Assembly (NCBI RefSeq): GCF_003112455.1
Contig: NZ_BDQX01000171.1
Coordinates: 395,047-442,421 of the forward strand
Reading direction: 5' to 3'
DNA: 47,375 nt
DNA from: Paenibacillus agaridevorans
Lineage (GTDB): Bacteria > Bacillota > Bacilli > Paenibacillales > Paenibacillaceae
Position 1 is the stretch's first letter. Every line of letters starts with the position of its first letter. Made by a program: the position numbers and the translations under genes. This document shows, piece by piece, positions 8,517 through 17,563 of this stretch. The notes under the pieces were generated by a model. It was not told the DNA's origin. It saw only the letters and a list, made by a program, of their open reading frames with translations, and did no database searches.

Positions 8517-9914
8517 CTACTTTTCGTTTAATGCTCGCGCAAGCGCGTCTGCTACTTTCCAGATATCGCCGGCACCCATCGTAATGACCAGGTCTCCCGG
8601 CGCTATGCGGGCCTTGAGCGTCTCCAGCACTTCTTCCTTTGTCGGGATATATTCGGCGCTGGCATTGCTATTGCTCCGAATTAGCTCTACGAGCTTGCCG
8701 GAGCTGACGCCTTCGATCTGCTTCTCTCCTGCCGGCGAATAGATATCCGTAATGATAACCTGATCCGCCTCGGGGAACGCTTTGCTAAATTGTTCGAACA
8801 AGAAAAACGTTCGCGAATAGCGCTGCGGCTGGAACACGGCAATAATCCGCTTGCCCGTCGCTTTCGCCGCGCTGATCGTCGCCTGAATCTCCGTAGGGTG
8901 ATGCGCATAATCGTCGATCACAAGAATGTCGTTTACTTCGCCAAGCACCTGAAATCTGCGCTTCGCACCGCGGAACGACTTGATGGCTTCCTTAACCGCT
9001 TCGAACGACAGCCCCGCTTCCAGGCACGTTATGATGGTAGCCATGGCATTGTACACGTTGTGAATGCCGGGCACGGACAGCTCGACATTGCCAAGGCTTT
9101 CGCCTTGCAGGCTCATATCAAAGGAAACCTTGCGATCGCCGAGCTCGATATTCTCCGCTTTATAGGCCGAATCCCCCTCTATGCCGTAAGTAATGACGGC
9201 TGACCCCGGCAATTCGAACTCTCCCCCGCAAGCTCTTGGCAGCAACTCCCGGACGATGGGATCGTCTGAGCAGACTATCGCTTTGCCGCCTTCGCTTACC
9301 TGACTTAAAAATTGGACGTATGCCGACTTGAGCTTCTCAAAGTCGCCATCGTAATTTTCCAGATGGTCGGGCTCAATGTTCGTCACGATCGCAATGGAGG
9401 GATGATAATGCAGGAAGGAGCCGTCGCTTTCGTCCGCTTCCGCTACGACGTATTCCCCCTTGCCTGCTTTGGCATTCGTGCCAACGTTGACAATCTCGCC
9501 TCCGATGATATAAGTGGGGTCGATCCCGCAGGTTTCCATAACGAGCGCGATCATCGAGGATGTCGTCGTTTTGCCATGCGCTCCCGCTACGGCAACACCT
9601 TTGCCGGCATTCATCAGCCTGGCTAACATCTGAGAGCGGTGTAGAACGGGAATGTTTAACGCCTCGGCGGCCTTGCGCTCTACATTATCGCTTGTCAACG
9701 CGGTAGAATAGACGACGAGATCAGCACCGTTTACATGCTCAGGCTGATGGCCGATAAAGATGTCCGCCCCCTTGGCGGCCAGCTTCTCCGTTAACTCTTG
9801 GCGAGCAACGTCGGAGCCGGATACTTTATAACCCATCTCGAGCATGACCCTGGCGATCGCGCTCATCCCGTAACCGCCGATTCCGATGAAATGAACGTGT
9901 TCTGCACTGTTCAA
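8517..9914 (-). CDS. murC: UDP-N-acetylmuramate--L-alanine ligase MurC
   Basis: 465 aa. MurC adds L-Ala to UDP-MurNAc in the cytoplasm, the first amino-acid step of peptidoglycan precursor synthesis. The N-terminal HFIGIGGYGMSAIA (UDP-binding), the P-loop GAHGKTTTSSM and DDYAHHPTEI are all present. The longest frame begins 13 codons earlier inside folC. The TTG at 9912-9914 is a better start: it has AAGGGTGGTG 6-8 nt upstream, lies 7 nt after the folC stop, and gives the usual short N-terminus. Confidence 0.96.
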   Translation of the reverse strand: MNSAEHVHFIGIGGYGMSAIARVMLEMGYKVSGSDVARQELTEKLAAKGADIFIGHQPEHVNGADLVVYSTALTSDNVERKAAEALNIPVLHRSQMLARLMNAGKGVAVAGAHGKTTTSSMIALVMETCGIDPTYIIGGEIVNVGTNAKAGKGEYVVAEADESDGSFLHYHPSIAIVTNIEPDHLENYDGDFEKLKSAYVQFLSQVSEGGKAIVCSDDPIVRELLPRACGGEFELPGSAVITYGIEGDSAYKAENIELGDRKVSFDMSLQGESLGNVELSVPGIHNVYNAMATIITCLEAGLSFEAVKEAIKSFRGAKRRFQVLGEVNDILVIDDYAHHPTEIQATISAAKATGKRIIAVFQPQRYSRTFFLFEQFSKAFPEADQVIITDIYSPAGEKQIEGVSSGKLVELIRSNSNASAEYIPTKEEVLETLKARIAPGDLVITMGAGDIWKVADALARALNEK

Positions 9915-9921
9915 AGACGGT

Positions 9922-11301
9922 TCACCACCCTTTTTCAGCAGCCGATCCGCCAATCACGCGGGAGCGTACGTCCGCTATCAAATAAAGCGTCCCCGTCACG
10001 ACCCCGAGATCCTCGTTCCCGGTTATCTGCTGTAATTTGTTTAATGCTTGCTGCCAATTCTTCTCGACGATGATCTGAAACGGAGGGAGCTCGGGCATGT
10101 CTTCGCACAGCTCCTGGACAATTGCGGCCAGTTCCGCCGCGTCCATTCGCATACGGTAATCCGGTTCCGTCAATATAAGCGTATCCACTATTGGTAGTAT
10201 ATGCTTAATTGTATCCCGATGATTCTTATTCTCCAGCATCCCCATCATAAGATGCAGCTTATTGAATTTGTACGTGGATTTCAACGCTCCTGCGAGCATC
10301 TCCGCCCCTTCAGGATTATGCGCCCCATCCAGCAGGATACGCGGCTCCCGGGCTACCATCTCCAGTCTGCCCGGCCACGCTGCTTCCCGCAGCCCTTCGC
10401 GCAGCATATCGTCATCCAGCACGAGAGCGCTGTATTGACGCAGCACTTCCAAACCCATGACGGCTGTTGCGGCGTTGGTACGTTGATGCGCGCCGTTGAG
10501 CTTAATCGCAAGCGGCTCGATTGTTCGGAACAATCCTTCGAACCGGAAGGACTGCTCGTCCTCGCAGACTTCTAACGGCACTTCGCCAAATTGATCCCCA
10601 ATACAATAAAAAGTAGACTTGCGCTCCGCTGCCGTGCGTCTGAGCACCTCGACGACCTCCGGCTGTGTCGCTGCGCTGACTACGGGCACACCCGGCTTAA
10701 TAATGCCGGCCTTCTCCCGGGCTACGGCCGTCAACGTACCGCCAAGCCGGTCCATATGGTCATGGCCGATGTTCGTAATGATCGATAGAACCGGATACAC
10801 GATGTTCGTGACATCAAGCCTGCCGCCGAGACCAGTCTCCCATACGACATAGTCCGGGAAAGTTACTTTCGCGTAGAACAGAATAGCCAGCGCCGTTGAC
10901 ACTTCGAACATCGTCGGCGAGCCCAGCTCCGTCTCCGCGATGGCCGATACATGCGGCCGAAGTTCGTTCGCGAGCGAGAGCAGCGTCTCCTCTTCGATAT
11001 CGGATCCGTTATATTGAAAGCGGTTCGTGAACTTCGTAATGTACGGCGACGTAAACGTCCCGACATCGTATCCGCCTTTCATAAGCGCGCTGGTCAGATA
11101 GGCGCAGGTGGAGCCCTTGCCGTTCGTGCCCGCGACATGGATGAACTTGAGCCTGCGATGCGGGTTGCCCAGCCGTTCCATTAACAGCTCAATTCGCTCC
11201 AGGCCGGGACGGATACCGAACGGGATAAGTCCCGTAATCCAGTCTACCGCTTCCTGATAGGAGGACAGCGCCGCTGTCCCCTTGATTCCTTCTGAAGTCA
11301 T
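9922..11301 (-). CDS. folC: Folylpolyglutamate synthase / dihydrofolate synthase FolC
   Basis: 459 aa. FolC ligates glutamate to dihydropteroate or folates (folate retention and activation). It carries the Mur-ligase P-loop HVAGTNGKGSTCAYL near residue 55, then FTSPYITKFTNRF, TNIGHDHMDRLG and LLDGAHNPEGAEML. The ATG chosen (MTSEGIKG) has AAGGG 6 nt upstream; the longer frame overlaps valS and is rejected. It follows valS by 34 nt and precedes murC by 7 nt, so valS-folC-murC probably form one operon ended by the terminator at 8455-8503. Confidence 0.96.
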   Translation of the reverse strand: MTSEGIKGTAALSSYQEAVDWITGLIPFGIRPGLERIELLMERLGNPHRRLKFIHVAGTNGKGSTCAYLTSALMKGGYDVGTFTSPYITKFTNRFQYNGSDIEEETLLSLANELRPHVSAIAETELGSPTMFEVSTALAILFYAKVTFPDYVVWETGLGGRLDVTNIVYPVLSIITNIGHDHMDRLGGTLTAVAREKAGIIKPGVPVVSAATQPEVVEVLRRTAAERKSTFYCIGDQFGEVPLEVCEDEQSFRFEGLFRTIEPLAIKLNGAHQRTNAATAVMGLEVLRQYSALVLDDDMLREGLREAAWPGRLEMVAREPRILLDGAHNPEGAEMLAGALKSTYKFNKLHLMMGMLENKNHRDTIKHILPIVDTLILTEPDYRMRMDAAELAAIVQELCEDMPELPPFQIIVEKNWQQALNKLQQITGNEDLGVVTGTLYLIADVRSRVIGGSAAEKGW

Positions 11302-11335
11302 GCATATCCCTTCTTCCTTGCCTTGATCGCGTCCG

Positions 11336-13978
11336 TTAACCGCGCAGTTCCGAGATTCGTGCAAGCACCTTATCGCGTTTCTCCGCATAATCGTTCATCT
11401 TAGCCCGTTCTTCTTCAATCACCTTCGCCGGAGCTTTCGCGACGAAACCTTCGTTGCCCAGCTTCTTCTCCACGCGTTCTACCTCGGAGATCAACGTCTT
11501 AAGTTCCTTCTCGAGGCGCGAGATCTCTTGCGCGATATCGATGAGGCCGGCAAGCGGCAAATACAGCTCCGCGCCCGTTACGATGGCAGTCATCGCTTTG
11601 TCCGGCGCGGCCAGCGCGCGGCCTATCTCAAGCAGTGACGTTCCGCAGAACCGCCGTACGAATTCTTCGTTGCGGCGAAGAATGCCTTCTTCCGCCTCGC
11701 CGGCAGGCTTGATCAAAAGCTCGACCTTCTTGCTCATCGGCACGTTAACTTCCGCGCGGATATTGCGGACGGAACGAATCATCTCCATGAGCAGCTCCAT
11801 CTCTTTGACCGCATCCGGCGCCTCAAGCGCGGCATCGTATACCGGCCAGGCCGCAAGCGTAATCGTCTCGCCTTCATGAGGAAGATGCTGCCATATTTCT
11901 TCGCTGATAAACGGCATGAACGGATGAATGAGCCGCTGCGTCCGGTCCAGCACAAACGCAAGAACGGATTGCGTCGCCCGGCGCGCAGCCTGGTCTTCGC
12001 CGTTCAAGCTCAGCTTGGAGAATTCGATGTACCAGTCGCAGAGGTCATCCCAGATAAAGTTGTACAGCACGCGGCCGGTCTCGCCAAACTCGTAGCTGTC
12101 GATCAAACGCGTTACGTCGCGCGCCGTCTCGTTAAGTCGATGCAAAATCCAACGATCTGCGGTACCCAGCTTGACGTTGATGTCGATGTCGGCGGCCGTA
12201 AATCCTTCCAGATTCATCAGGGCGAAGCGCGACGCGTTCCAGATCTTGTTTGCGAAATTGCGGGCCTGCTCCACCTTCTCGAAGCGGAATCGCAGATCCT
12301 GTCCAGGCGTGCTGCCGGTAGAGATCATAAAGCGCATCGCATCGGCTCCGTATTGCTCGATGACCTCAAGCGGATCGACGCCGTTGCCGAGCGACTTGGA
12401 CATCTTCTGGCCATCCTTGTCGCGCACGAGACCATGCATAAGCACGTCCTTAAACGGCATCTCGTCCGTGAATTCCAGGGCGGTAAAGATCATGCGAGCC
12501 ACCCAGAAATAAATAATATCGTAACCCGTTACAAGCACGCTCGTCGGATAGAAACGTTGCAGATCGCCGGTCTGATCCGGCCACCCCAGCGTTGAGAACG
12601 GCCACAGCGCCGAGCTGAACCACGTATCCAGCACGTCGTTGTCCTGACGCAGGTGATCGCCTTCCATATCTTCGCGGGACACGTGAATTTCGCCCGTCGC
12701 GTCATCGTACCATGCCGGAATGCGGTGCCCCCACCATAGCTGACGGGAAATACACCAGTCGCGTACGTTCTCGATCCAGTTCAAGTACGTCTTCTCGAAG
12801 CGTTCCGGCACGAATTGAACGCCTTTGCCCGACTTCTGCGCTGCGATGGCTGCTTCCGCGAGCGGCTTCATCGCCACAAACCATTGCGTCGACAAGTAAG
12901 GCTCGACCACAGCGCCGCTGCGTTCGCTATGGCCAACCTGGTGCACGTGGTCCTCGATCTCGATGCAGACGCCTTGCTCCTGCAGATCCTTCACGAGCTG
13001 CTTGCGGCATTCGAAGCGATCAAGCCCTTGATAAGGACCCGCCTCCGCATTCATGACGCCGGATTCATCCATGACGATAATCTGAGGCAGACCGTGACGC
13101 TCGCCGACCTCGAAGTCGTTAGGGTCATGCGCAGGCGTGATCTTTACGGCTCCGGAGCCGAATTCCTTCTCCACATATTCGTCGGCGATGATCGGAATTT
13201 CCCTGCCAAGCACCGGCAATACGATCGTGGCGCCGATCAGATGGCTGTAACGTTCATCCGACGGATTAACCGCTACCGCGGTATCGCCGAGCATAGTCTC
13301 CGGACGCGTCGTCGCGACCGTGATAAAGCCGGAGCCGTCCTTTAGCGGATATCTCAGATGGTAGAGATGGCCGTTCAATTCCTTGTATTCGACCTCGATG
13401 TCGGATAAGGCCGTGCGGGCTGCAGGATCCCAGTTAATGATCTTTTTGCCGCGATAGATCAGGCCTTTCTCGTAGAGGCGGACGAACACCTCGCGTACAG
13501 CTTTGGACAGTCCTTCGTCCAACGTGAACCGCTCCCTGGAGTAGTCAAGCGACAGCCCCATCTTCGCCCATTGCGCGCGGATCGTGTCCGCGTATTGTCC
13601 CTTCCACTCCCAGACCTTCTCCAGAAACGCTTCGCGGCCCAGATCGTGGCGCGTCAAGCCCTGCTCGCGGAGCTTCTGCTCCACCTTCGTTTGCGTGGCG
13701 ATCCCTGCATGGTCCGTACCCGGCAGCCACAAGGCGTCATAGCCCTGCATCCGCTTTGTGCGAATCAATATATCCTGCAGCGTGAAATCGAGCGCATGCC
13801 CGATATGCAGCATGCCCGTAACGTTTGGCGGCGGGATGACAATCGTGTACGGCTCTGCCTCCGGCCTCTTCCCCGCTTGAAAATAATTGCCCTCCACCCA
13901 ATACGAATACCACTTCTGCTCCGCAGATTTGGGGTCGTACGTCGTGGGCATTGCCGATTTGTTCTCCATGTCAGACAT
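11336..13978 (-). CDS. valS: Valyl-tRNA synthetase
   Basis: 880 aa, the same length as B. subtilis ValS. It charges tRNA-Val and edits threonyl-tRNA. The class I signature HIGH is at residues 58-61, KMSKS is near two thirds of the length, [16 protein letters not shown] belongs to the editing domain, and a C-terminal coiled-coil arm spans about the last 65 residues. The frame is open 40 codons upstream, but the ATG chosen has GGAG 8 nt before it. Expression is controlled by the T-box leader at about 14159-14484, possibly with a second promoter at 14025-14052. Confidence 0.98.
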   Translation of the reverse strand: MSDMENKSAMPTTYDPKSAEQKWYSYWVEGNYFQAGKRPEAEPYTIVIPPPNVTGMLHIGHALDFTLQDILIRTKRMQGYDALWLPGTDHAGIATQTKVEQKLREQGLTRHDLGREAFLEKVWEWKGQYADTIRAQWAKMGLSLDYSRERFTLDEGLSKAVREVFVRLYEKGLIYRGKKIINWDPAARTALSDIEVEYKELNGHLYHLRYPLKDGSGFITVATTRPETMLGDTAVAVNPSDERYSHLIGATIVLPVLGREIPIIADEYVEKEFGSGAVKITPAHDPNDFEVGERHGLPQIIVMDESGVMNAEAGPYQGLDRFECRKQLVKDLQEQGVCIEIEDHVHQVGHSERSGAVVEPYLSTQWFVAMKPLAEAAIAAQKSGKGVQFVPERFEKTYLNWIENVRDWCISRQLWWGHRIPAWYDDATGEIHVSREDMEGDHLRQDNDVLDTWFSSALWPFSTLGWPDQTGDLQRFYPTSVLVTGYDIIYFWVARMIFTALEFTDEMPFKDVLMHGLVRDKDGQKMSKSLGNGVDPLEVIEQYGADAMRFMISTGSTPGQDLRFRFEKVEQARNFANKIWNASRFALMNLEGFTAADIDINVKLGTADRWILHRLNETARDVTRLIDSYEFGETGRVLYNFIWDDLCDWYIEFSKLSLNGEDQAARRATQSVLAFVLDRTQRLIHPFMPFISEEIWQHLPHEGETITLAAWPVYDAALEAPDAVKEMELLMEMIRSVRNIRAEVNVPMSKKVELLIKPAGEAEEGILRRNEEFVRRFCGTSLLEIGRALAAPDKAMTAIVTGAELYLPLAGLIDIAQEISRLEKELKTLISEVERVEKKLGNEGFVAKAPAKVIEEERAKMNDYAEKRDKVLARISELRG

Positions 13979-14024
13979 CGTGTCATCTCCATTCATTCTT
14001 CTGCGCAAATTCATGCAACAAGAT

Positions 14025-14052
14025 ATAATACATAAATAATACATAAATCCAA
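14025..14052 (-). promoter_or_regulatory. Possible second valS promoter downstream of the T-box terminator
   Basis: Minus strand TTGGAT (14047-14052), 16-nt spacer, TATTAT (14025-14030). The spacer and -10 are built from two direct copies of TTATGTATTAT. A start near 14018 would give a leader of about 40 nt containing the valS Shine-Dalgarno but no T-box. Confidence 0.4.
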
Positions 14053-14158
14053 GGTGAATCGGCTGTCGCCATTCCCTTGGCGGCGCAGCGCGTTTCATTT
14101 CGAGAAATAGAGGTCAAGTAGGAAGAAAAACTATACTTTCCTGTATCTCTTGAAAATC

Positions 14159-14193
14159 AAAAAAACCTTTCGTCCCGTAAAGGACGAAAGGTT
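14159..14193 (-). terminator. Rho-independent terminator of the valS T-box leader
   Basis: A 12-bp stem (14164-14175 with 14182-14193, AACCTTTCGTCC/GGACGAAAGGTT), six-nt loop, then seven T on the minus strand. Its 5' arm follows the T-box element, as expected for the terminator/antiterminator switch. Confidence 0.92.
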
Positions 14194-14484
14194 AGCTTCC
14201 GTGGTACCACCTTTGTTCCGCAGCGCTTGCACGCGCGGCACTTGGAGCAGATAACGGCTGCGGCCGGCCAGGCTTGGGCGGGAACCGTGACAATTGTCTT
14301 GCCACCTTCCGCGTTGAGCGCGGCGACTCAGGGGCGACCCGTATGCAGTCCAATCCTGCAGAACCTCACAGCGTAACGGTTCTGCTCTCTGAAGGCCTAC
14401 TGCGTACTACTCCCCTTCAAGGTCTCTCTTATAAAGGTTGTTCAAAAAAATCCAGCTTTTTGAACTCGCACTTATACATACATA
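14159..14484 (-). promoter_or_regulatory. T-box riboswitch (valine) controlling valS
   Basis: Minus-strand leader of about 325 nt. The T-box element AAGGTGGTACCACGG is at about 14199-14213. Stem I is visible: GUACGCAGU pairs with ACUGCAUAC, an apical stem GCAGAACC/GGUUCUGC, the AGUA side of the specifier loop, and on the other side GUC followed by G (14336-14338 is GAC on the plus strand). GUC is a valine codon, matching valS. The UGGU bulge of the T-box fits a tRNA discriminator A, as in tRNA-Val. Uncharged tRNA-Val binding would favour the antiterminator and read-through. The exact 5' end is inferred from the promoter. Confidence 0.92.
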
Positions 14485-14490
14485 TGCTCT

Positions 14491-14519
14491 ATCATACATT
14501 TGTTAACGGACGGAGTCAA
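14491..14519 (-). promoter_or_regulatory. Sigma-A promoter of the valS T-box transcript
   Basis: Minus strand TTGACT (14514-14519), 17-nt spacer, TATGAT (14491-14496). Near-consensus and correctly placed about 20 nt ahead of the first leader hairpin. Confidence 0.85.
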
Positions 14520-14557
14520 CCAGGGTGTCAAGTACACGAGTAGAATAAACGAGCTCG

Positions 14558-14766
14558 CACGCCTCGATACCGGCATGCAGCGGCGATAGCGTATGATTTT
14601 TCATTCACGTGCGCCTCGTTACCGCCATCTCAGGGCGATTGTGTATGATTTTTCATACACGTGCGCTTCGATACCGCCATCTCAGGGCAATTGTGTATGT
14701 TTTTTCATACACGTGCGCCTCGATACCGCCATCTCAGGGCGATTGTGTATGATTTTTCGTACACAC
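14558..14766. repeat. 52-bp tandem repeat array with a hairpin in each unit
   Basis: Units begin at 14583, 14635, 14687 and 14739, an exact 52-bp period, preceded by a degenerate partial copy from about 14558. The last copy is truncated. Each unit carries a palindrome. In unit 2 (14641-14660) it is perfect, GTGTATGA-TTTT-TCATACAC. Units 3 (14693-14712) and 4 (14745-14764) retain it with one change each; the change in unit 4 keeps pairing through G-U. Unit 1 is weaker. The rest of the unit (GCGCCTCGATACCGCCATCT plus CAGGGC) offers a second short stem, CGCC/GGCG. No spacers or genes are present. The array sits between the spoVID terminator and the valS promoter. Confidence 0.93.
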
Positions 14767-14768
14767 GA

Positions 14769-14812
14769 CAAAAGCCCCCAAATCCCGCTTCATGAGCGAG
14801 CCTGAAGGCTTT
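14769..14812 (-). terminator. Probable terminator after spoVID
   Basis: Minus strand AAAGCC (14807-14812) pairs with GGCTTT (14771-14776), followed by TTTG; the long loop contains an inner UUCA/UGAA pairing. It lies 26 nt past the spoVID stop. The stem is short and the T-run weak. Confidence 0.5.
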
Positions 14813-14837
14813 GCCTGGGCTTGGGACGGCGGACGTA

Positions 14838-16448
14838 CTAAGGGATATAGAGCAGTTGCCCTTCCTCGATCGCCGATTCATGCAAGCCGTTATGATTCAG
14901 AATCTCCCGCGGATTCATGCTGTAGCGCATCGCGATCTGCTCCAGCGTCTCTTCCTTCTGGACGATACACATCCTGATCTTGCGGAACTCGTTGCCCTCG
15001 GCCTTGCTGAGGAATAGCTTTTTCCATTCAATCTCTTCCTCGACAGCAACCGTCCGCGAGCCTTCTTGCTGTGCCTGCTGCTCTTGATTGTATTGTTCCG
15101 CCGCCTCGCGCGCCGCTTGCTCGCGCTGACTCGATTGCAGAATTGCGCGGAAACCCACATCGGGTCGTTCTTCTCCGCTGCCCGATGGCGATTTGCTGGC
15201 GAAAGCGATCTGAACTTCTTGCTGTCTGCGCGCATCCTGCTCTTGTTGAGCTTCGCCAACATCCTCCGAAGACTCTTCAAGCTCCTGCCGTATGCCGGTA
15301 TCTTCTTCGGATTCGGCGGCATACATGTCAGTTGCCGCCTCATCTTCCGAAGGAAAAACATTCTCGTCTTCGGGACGGACGACTTCTTGTTGAACGTATG
15401 AGGCGTTCGCCGCATCGGTTGTCCAAGGCTGCGCTACAGAAGCAAGCTCTTCTTGGGACTGGGCCGTTTGCTGGTTTTCTACGTTGTTCTGACCGGATCC
15501 CGCAAGAGCGCTCCATTGCAGCCAGCTGTCGCTTCCCCCTTGCTGGGACGCGATCGTAATCTCCCGCTGCCCGTCCTCCGTCCATGCTTTCGCCTGCTCG
15601 CCCGCTATGTAGCCTTGCTCGTTCTGCTCAGCCTGAAATGACGGCGGCGTAATGTCGTTCTGATTCCACTCCTGCTGCTGACGGTCTTGAAAGTTTTGCT
15701 GAGCTGTCTCTTGCTGCTGTTGCTGAGCCCAGAACTGCGCTTCTTGCTGCTCGCGAAGCTGTTCCTGATCCTGTTGCTGCTGTTGCTGAGCCCAGAGCTG
15801 CGCCTCTTGCTGCTCGCGAAGCTGCTGTTGCTGTTGTTGCTGCTGTTGCTGAGCCCAGAGCTGCGCCTCTTGCTGCTCGCGAAGCTGCTGTTGCTGCTGG
15901 AACCAGATCTGCGACGCTTCTCCGTCCGCCGTCTCATCGACGTTGCCGTACGACCCGACACCATACGTCTGAACGGTTTGTATGCCGTTGTCGTCTCCTT
16001 CTTGCTGGAAGCCTGCCTCGCGTTCATGCGACGCCGTAAAGGGTTCTTCCTCCCAAGGCTGCGCGGACTGTTCTTCGATCGGATCAACCAAGATGCCTCT
16101 GAGCGATAATACGCCAGTCACGTTAAGCGTACGCGCGGATATCAAATCCACGTCGAAGTTGTCGATCTCGATCGAGATGTCGTCAAGCCGCGACACGCGG
16201 TTCATCGGCAGCGAGATTTCCACCGGGATCCAATGCTCCAGCGTCAGCGGTCCCGCGATCGCGTTTTGTCCCCGATAGACTCCGCTTAGCAGTAATTGCC
16301 CCTTCAGGACGGCTTGGTCCCCCTGATCAATGACCTGGATGCGGGGAACCAGCTCTATCTCCTCCAACTCGTCTATCGCCGCGACGTCATCCGGCAGATG
16401 CACGCGCTCATACACGTCAAATCGTAAACCGTTGCTCTGATTCGACAC
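14838..16448 (-). CDS. spoVID: Stage VI sporulation protein D (SpoVID), Gln-rich variant
   Basis: 536 aa. SpoVID is a morphogenetic protein driving spore coat encasement in the mother cell. The N-terminal domain (about 1-125; GLRFDVYERVHLP, then beta-rich sequence) and a C-terminal LysM domain (about 490-536; QKEETLEQIAMRYSMNP) match the family, and the position beside hemL is as in B. subtilis. Between them is a long acidic Gln/Glu-rich linker with three 21-residue repeats around LREQQEAQLWAQQQ (about residues 183-247). The start is GTG with AAGGGAGG 8 nt upstream; earlier ATGs in frame have no Shine-Dalgarno. No membrane segment. Confidence 0.9.
   Translation of the reverse strand: MSNQSNGLRFDVYERVHLPDDVAAIDELEEIELVPRIQVIDQGDQAVLKGQLLLSGVYRGQNAIAGPLTLEHWIPVEISLPMNRVSRLDDISIEIDNFDVDLISARTLNVTGVLSLRGILVDPIEEQSAQPWEEEPFTASHEREAGFQQEGDDNGIQTVQTYGVGSYGNVDETADGEASQIWFQQQQQLREQQEAQLWAQQQQQQQQQQLREQQEAQLWAQQQQQQDQEQLREQQEAQFWAQQQQQETAQQNFQDRQQQEWNQNDITPPSFQAEQNEQGYIAGEQAKAWTEDGQREITIASQQGGSDSWLQWSALAGSGQNNVENQQTAQSQEELASVAQPWTTDAANASYVQQEVVRPEDENVFPSEDEAATDMYAAESEEDTGIRQELEESSEDVGEAQQEQDARRQQEVQIAFASKSPSGSGEERPDVGFRAILQSSQREQAAREAAEQYNQEQQAQQEGSRTVAVEEEIEWKKLFLSKAEGNEFRKIRMCIVQKEETLEQIAMRYSMNPREILNHNGLHESAIEEGQLLYIP
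15712..15900 (-). repeat. 63-bp coding tandem repeat in spoVID
   Basis: Three in-frame copies with a 63-bp period (the shared GCTGAGCCCAGA begins at 15722, 15785 and 15848 on the plus strand). They encode 21-residue units of the form AQLWAQQQ...LREQQE. The flanks between units are CAG/CAA glutamine runs, a likely source of length variation. Confidence 0.9.
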
Positions 16449-16593
16449 GCCAAAGTCCTCCCTTCTCATACTGAATGCTTGGTCTAATGGCACATACACT
16501 ACTTATCTATATGGCCTTGCAAGCGGGAGCATGACTGTCTTTTTTAATAGCCAAGAAGATTGGAAGACAGGAATCTTGGTCTGGATAAACCTG

Positions 16594-17538
16594 TTACCTG
16601 TTTAACAGCCTCGCGAGCCACGCCGGCCAAGGCGAATCCGCCTCAATCCGCGCACCGGTAAGGGGGTGGGGGAACAGCAGCTTCTCTCCATGAAGAGCCT
16701 GATGCCCGAGAGAGAAACCTCTCGCCTCCCTTCCCCCATACAGCGAGTCGCCGATAAGCGGATGTCCAAGATGGCTCATATGGACGCGGATCTGATGCGT
16801 CCTGCCCGTCTCGAGCTCCACCCTGGCAATAGAGATGGCGTCCGAAACGCTCAGCCGTTCATAACGCGTAACCGCCTCATCCCCGCCAGGCGTAACGATC
16901 CGCCTGGACTTATGATGGCGATCCTTGCCGATAGGCGCATCAATGATGCCGGCTGGCTTGCGCAGACGTCCGTGGACGACCGCGATATAGATCCGGTCGA
17001 TCTCCTTCTCCCGCATCGCCTCGTCGAGACGATGCTGAGCGAGATCGTTTTTGGAATACAGCACGGGACCGGATGTGTCGTCGTCAAGCCGGTGAATATG
17101 GCGGACAGGGAGATTGTCGCCTTGCGCGAGCATATGCTTAGCGGCTGCTACGTCAAGCGTTCCGGCTTGCCCCGGATGCGACCCGTGCACGGACATCCCC
17201 GCCGGCTTGTCCAGCACAAGACAGAAGTCGTCTTCGTACAAAACCGGAGGCACGATCAGATCCGGTTCTTTGGCAGCCGCGACATAGAGGAGCGATTGCC
17301 GTTCATCCGCCTTTGGGAATGCCAGCAAGGCGATCCGCCCTCCTTCCGTCATTTTGATGCCCCCGACGGAGTAGAGGCGATTGATCCATTTGTCCGGGAA
17401 TACGGAACAAGCCAGCAGCCACTTTCGCACCTCATGCGAGTGACTGCCGGCTTCGATCGGCCCGGCTCCGGCGGATAAGGCGAGCGTTCCGGCATCCAGC
17501 TCAAGCCATTCCCCTCTACGTACATACGCGATATCCAT
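16594..17538 (-). CDS. RluA-family pseudouridine synthase
   Basis: 314 aa. The family isomerises uridine to pseudouridine in rRNA or tRNA. The catalytic motif HRLDDDTSG (catalytic Asp after HRL) is followed by GRTHQIRVHMSHLGHPLIGD, the RluA/RluD signature. The substrate cannot be named from sequence. The frame begins with TTG four codons upstream, directly abutting AGAGGAGG; the ATG used has that same element 12 nt away. It lies 13-25 nt after hemL and is probably read with the hem operon. In B. subtilis this position has no such gene. Confidence 0.9.
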   Translation of the reverse strand: MDIAYVRRGEWLELDAGTLALSAGAGPIEAGSHSHEVRKWLLACSVFPDKWINRLYSVGGIKMTEGGRIALLAFPKADERQSLLYVAAAKEPDLIVPPVLYEDDFCLVLDKPAGMSVHGSHPGQAGTLDVAAAKHMLAQGDNLPVRHIHRLDDDTSGPVLYSKNDLAQHRLDEAMREKEIDRIYIAVVHGRLRKPAGIIDAPIGKDRHHKSRRIVTPGGDEAVTRYERLSVSDAISIARVELETGRTHQIRVHMSHLGHPLIGDSLYGGREARGFSLGHQALHGEKLLFPHPLTGARIEADSPWPAWLARLLNR

Positions 17539-17563
17539 CCTCCGTGCCAACCTCCTCTAACCT

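Noticed and set aside
14558..14766. CRISPR array
   Set aside because: Units are contiguous with no unique spacers, and no cas genes are nearby.
14593..14805. 70-codon frame with internal repeats, read as a possible small repeat protein
   Set aside because: It is produced by the 52-bp array; the period is not a multiple of three, so the apparent peptide repeats drift, and no ribosome-binding site precedes it.
15687..16109. Leu-rich plus-strand frame of 140 codons
   Set aside because: It is the antisense of the Gln-rich repeats of spoVID (CAG/CTG).
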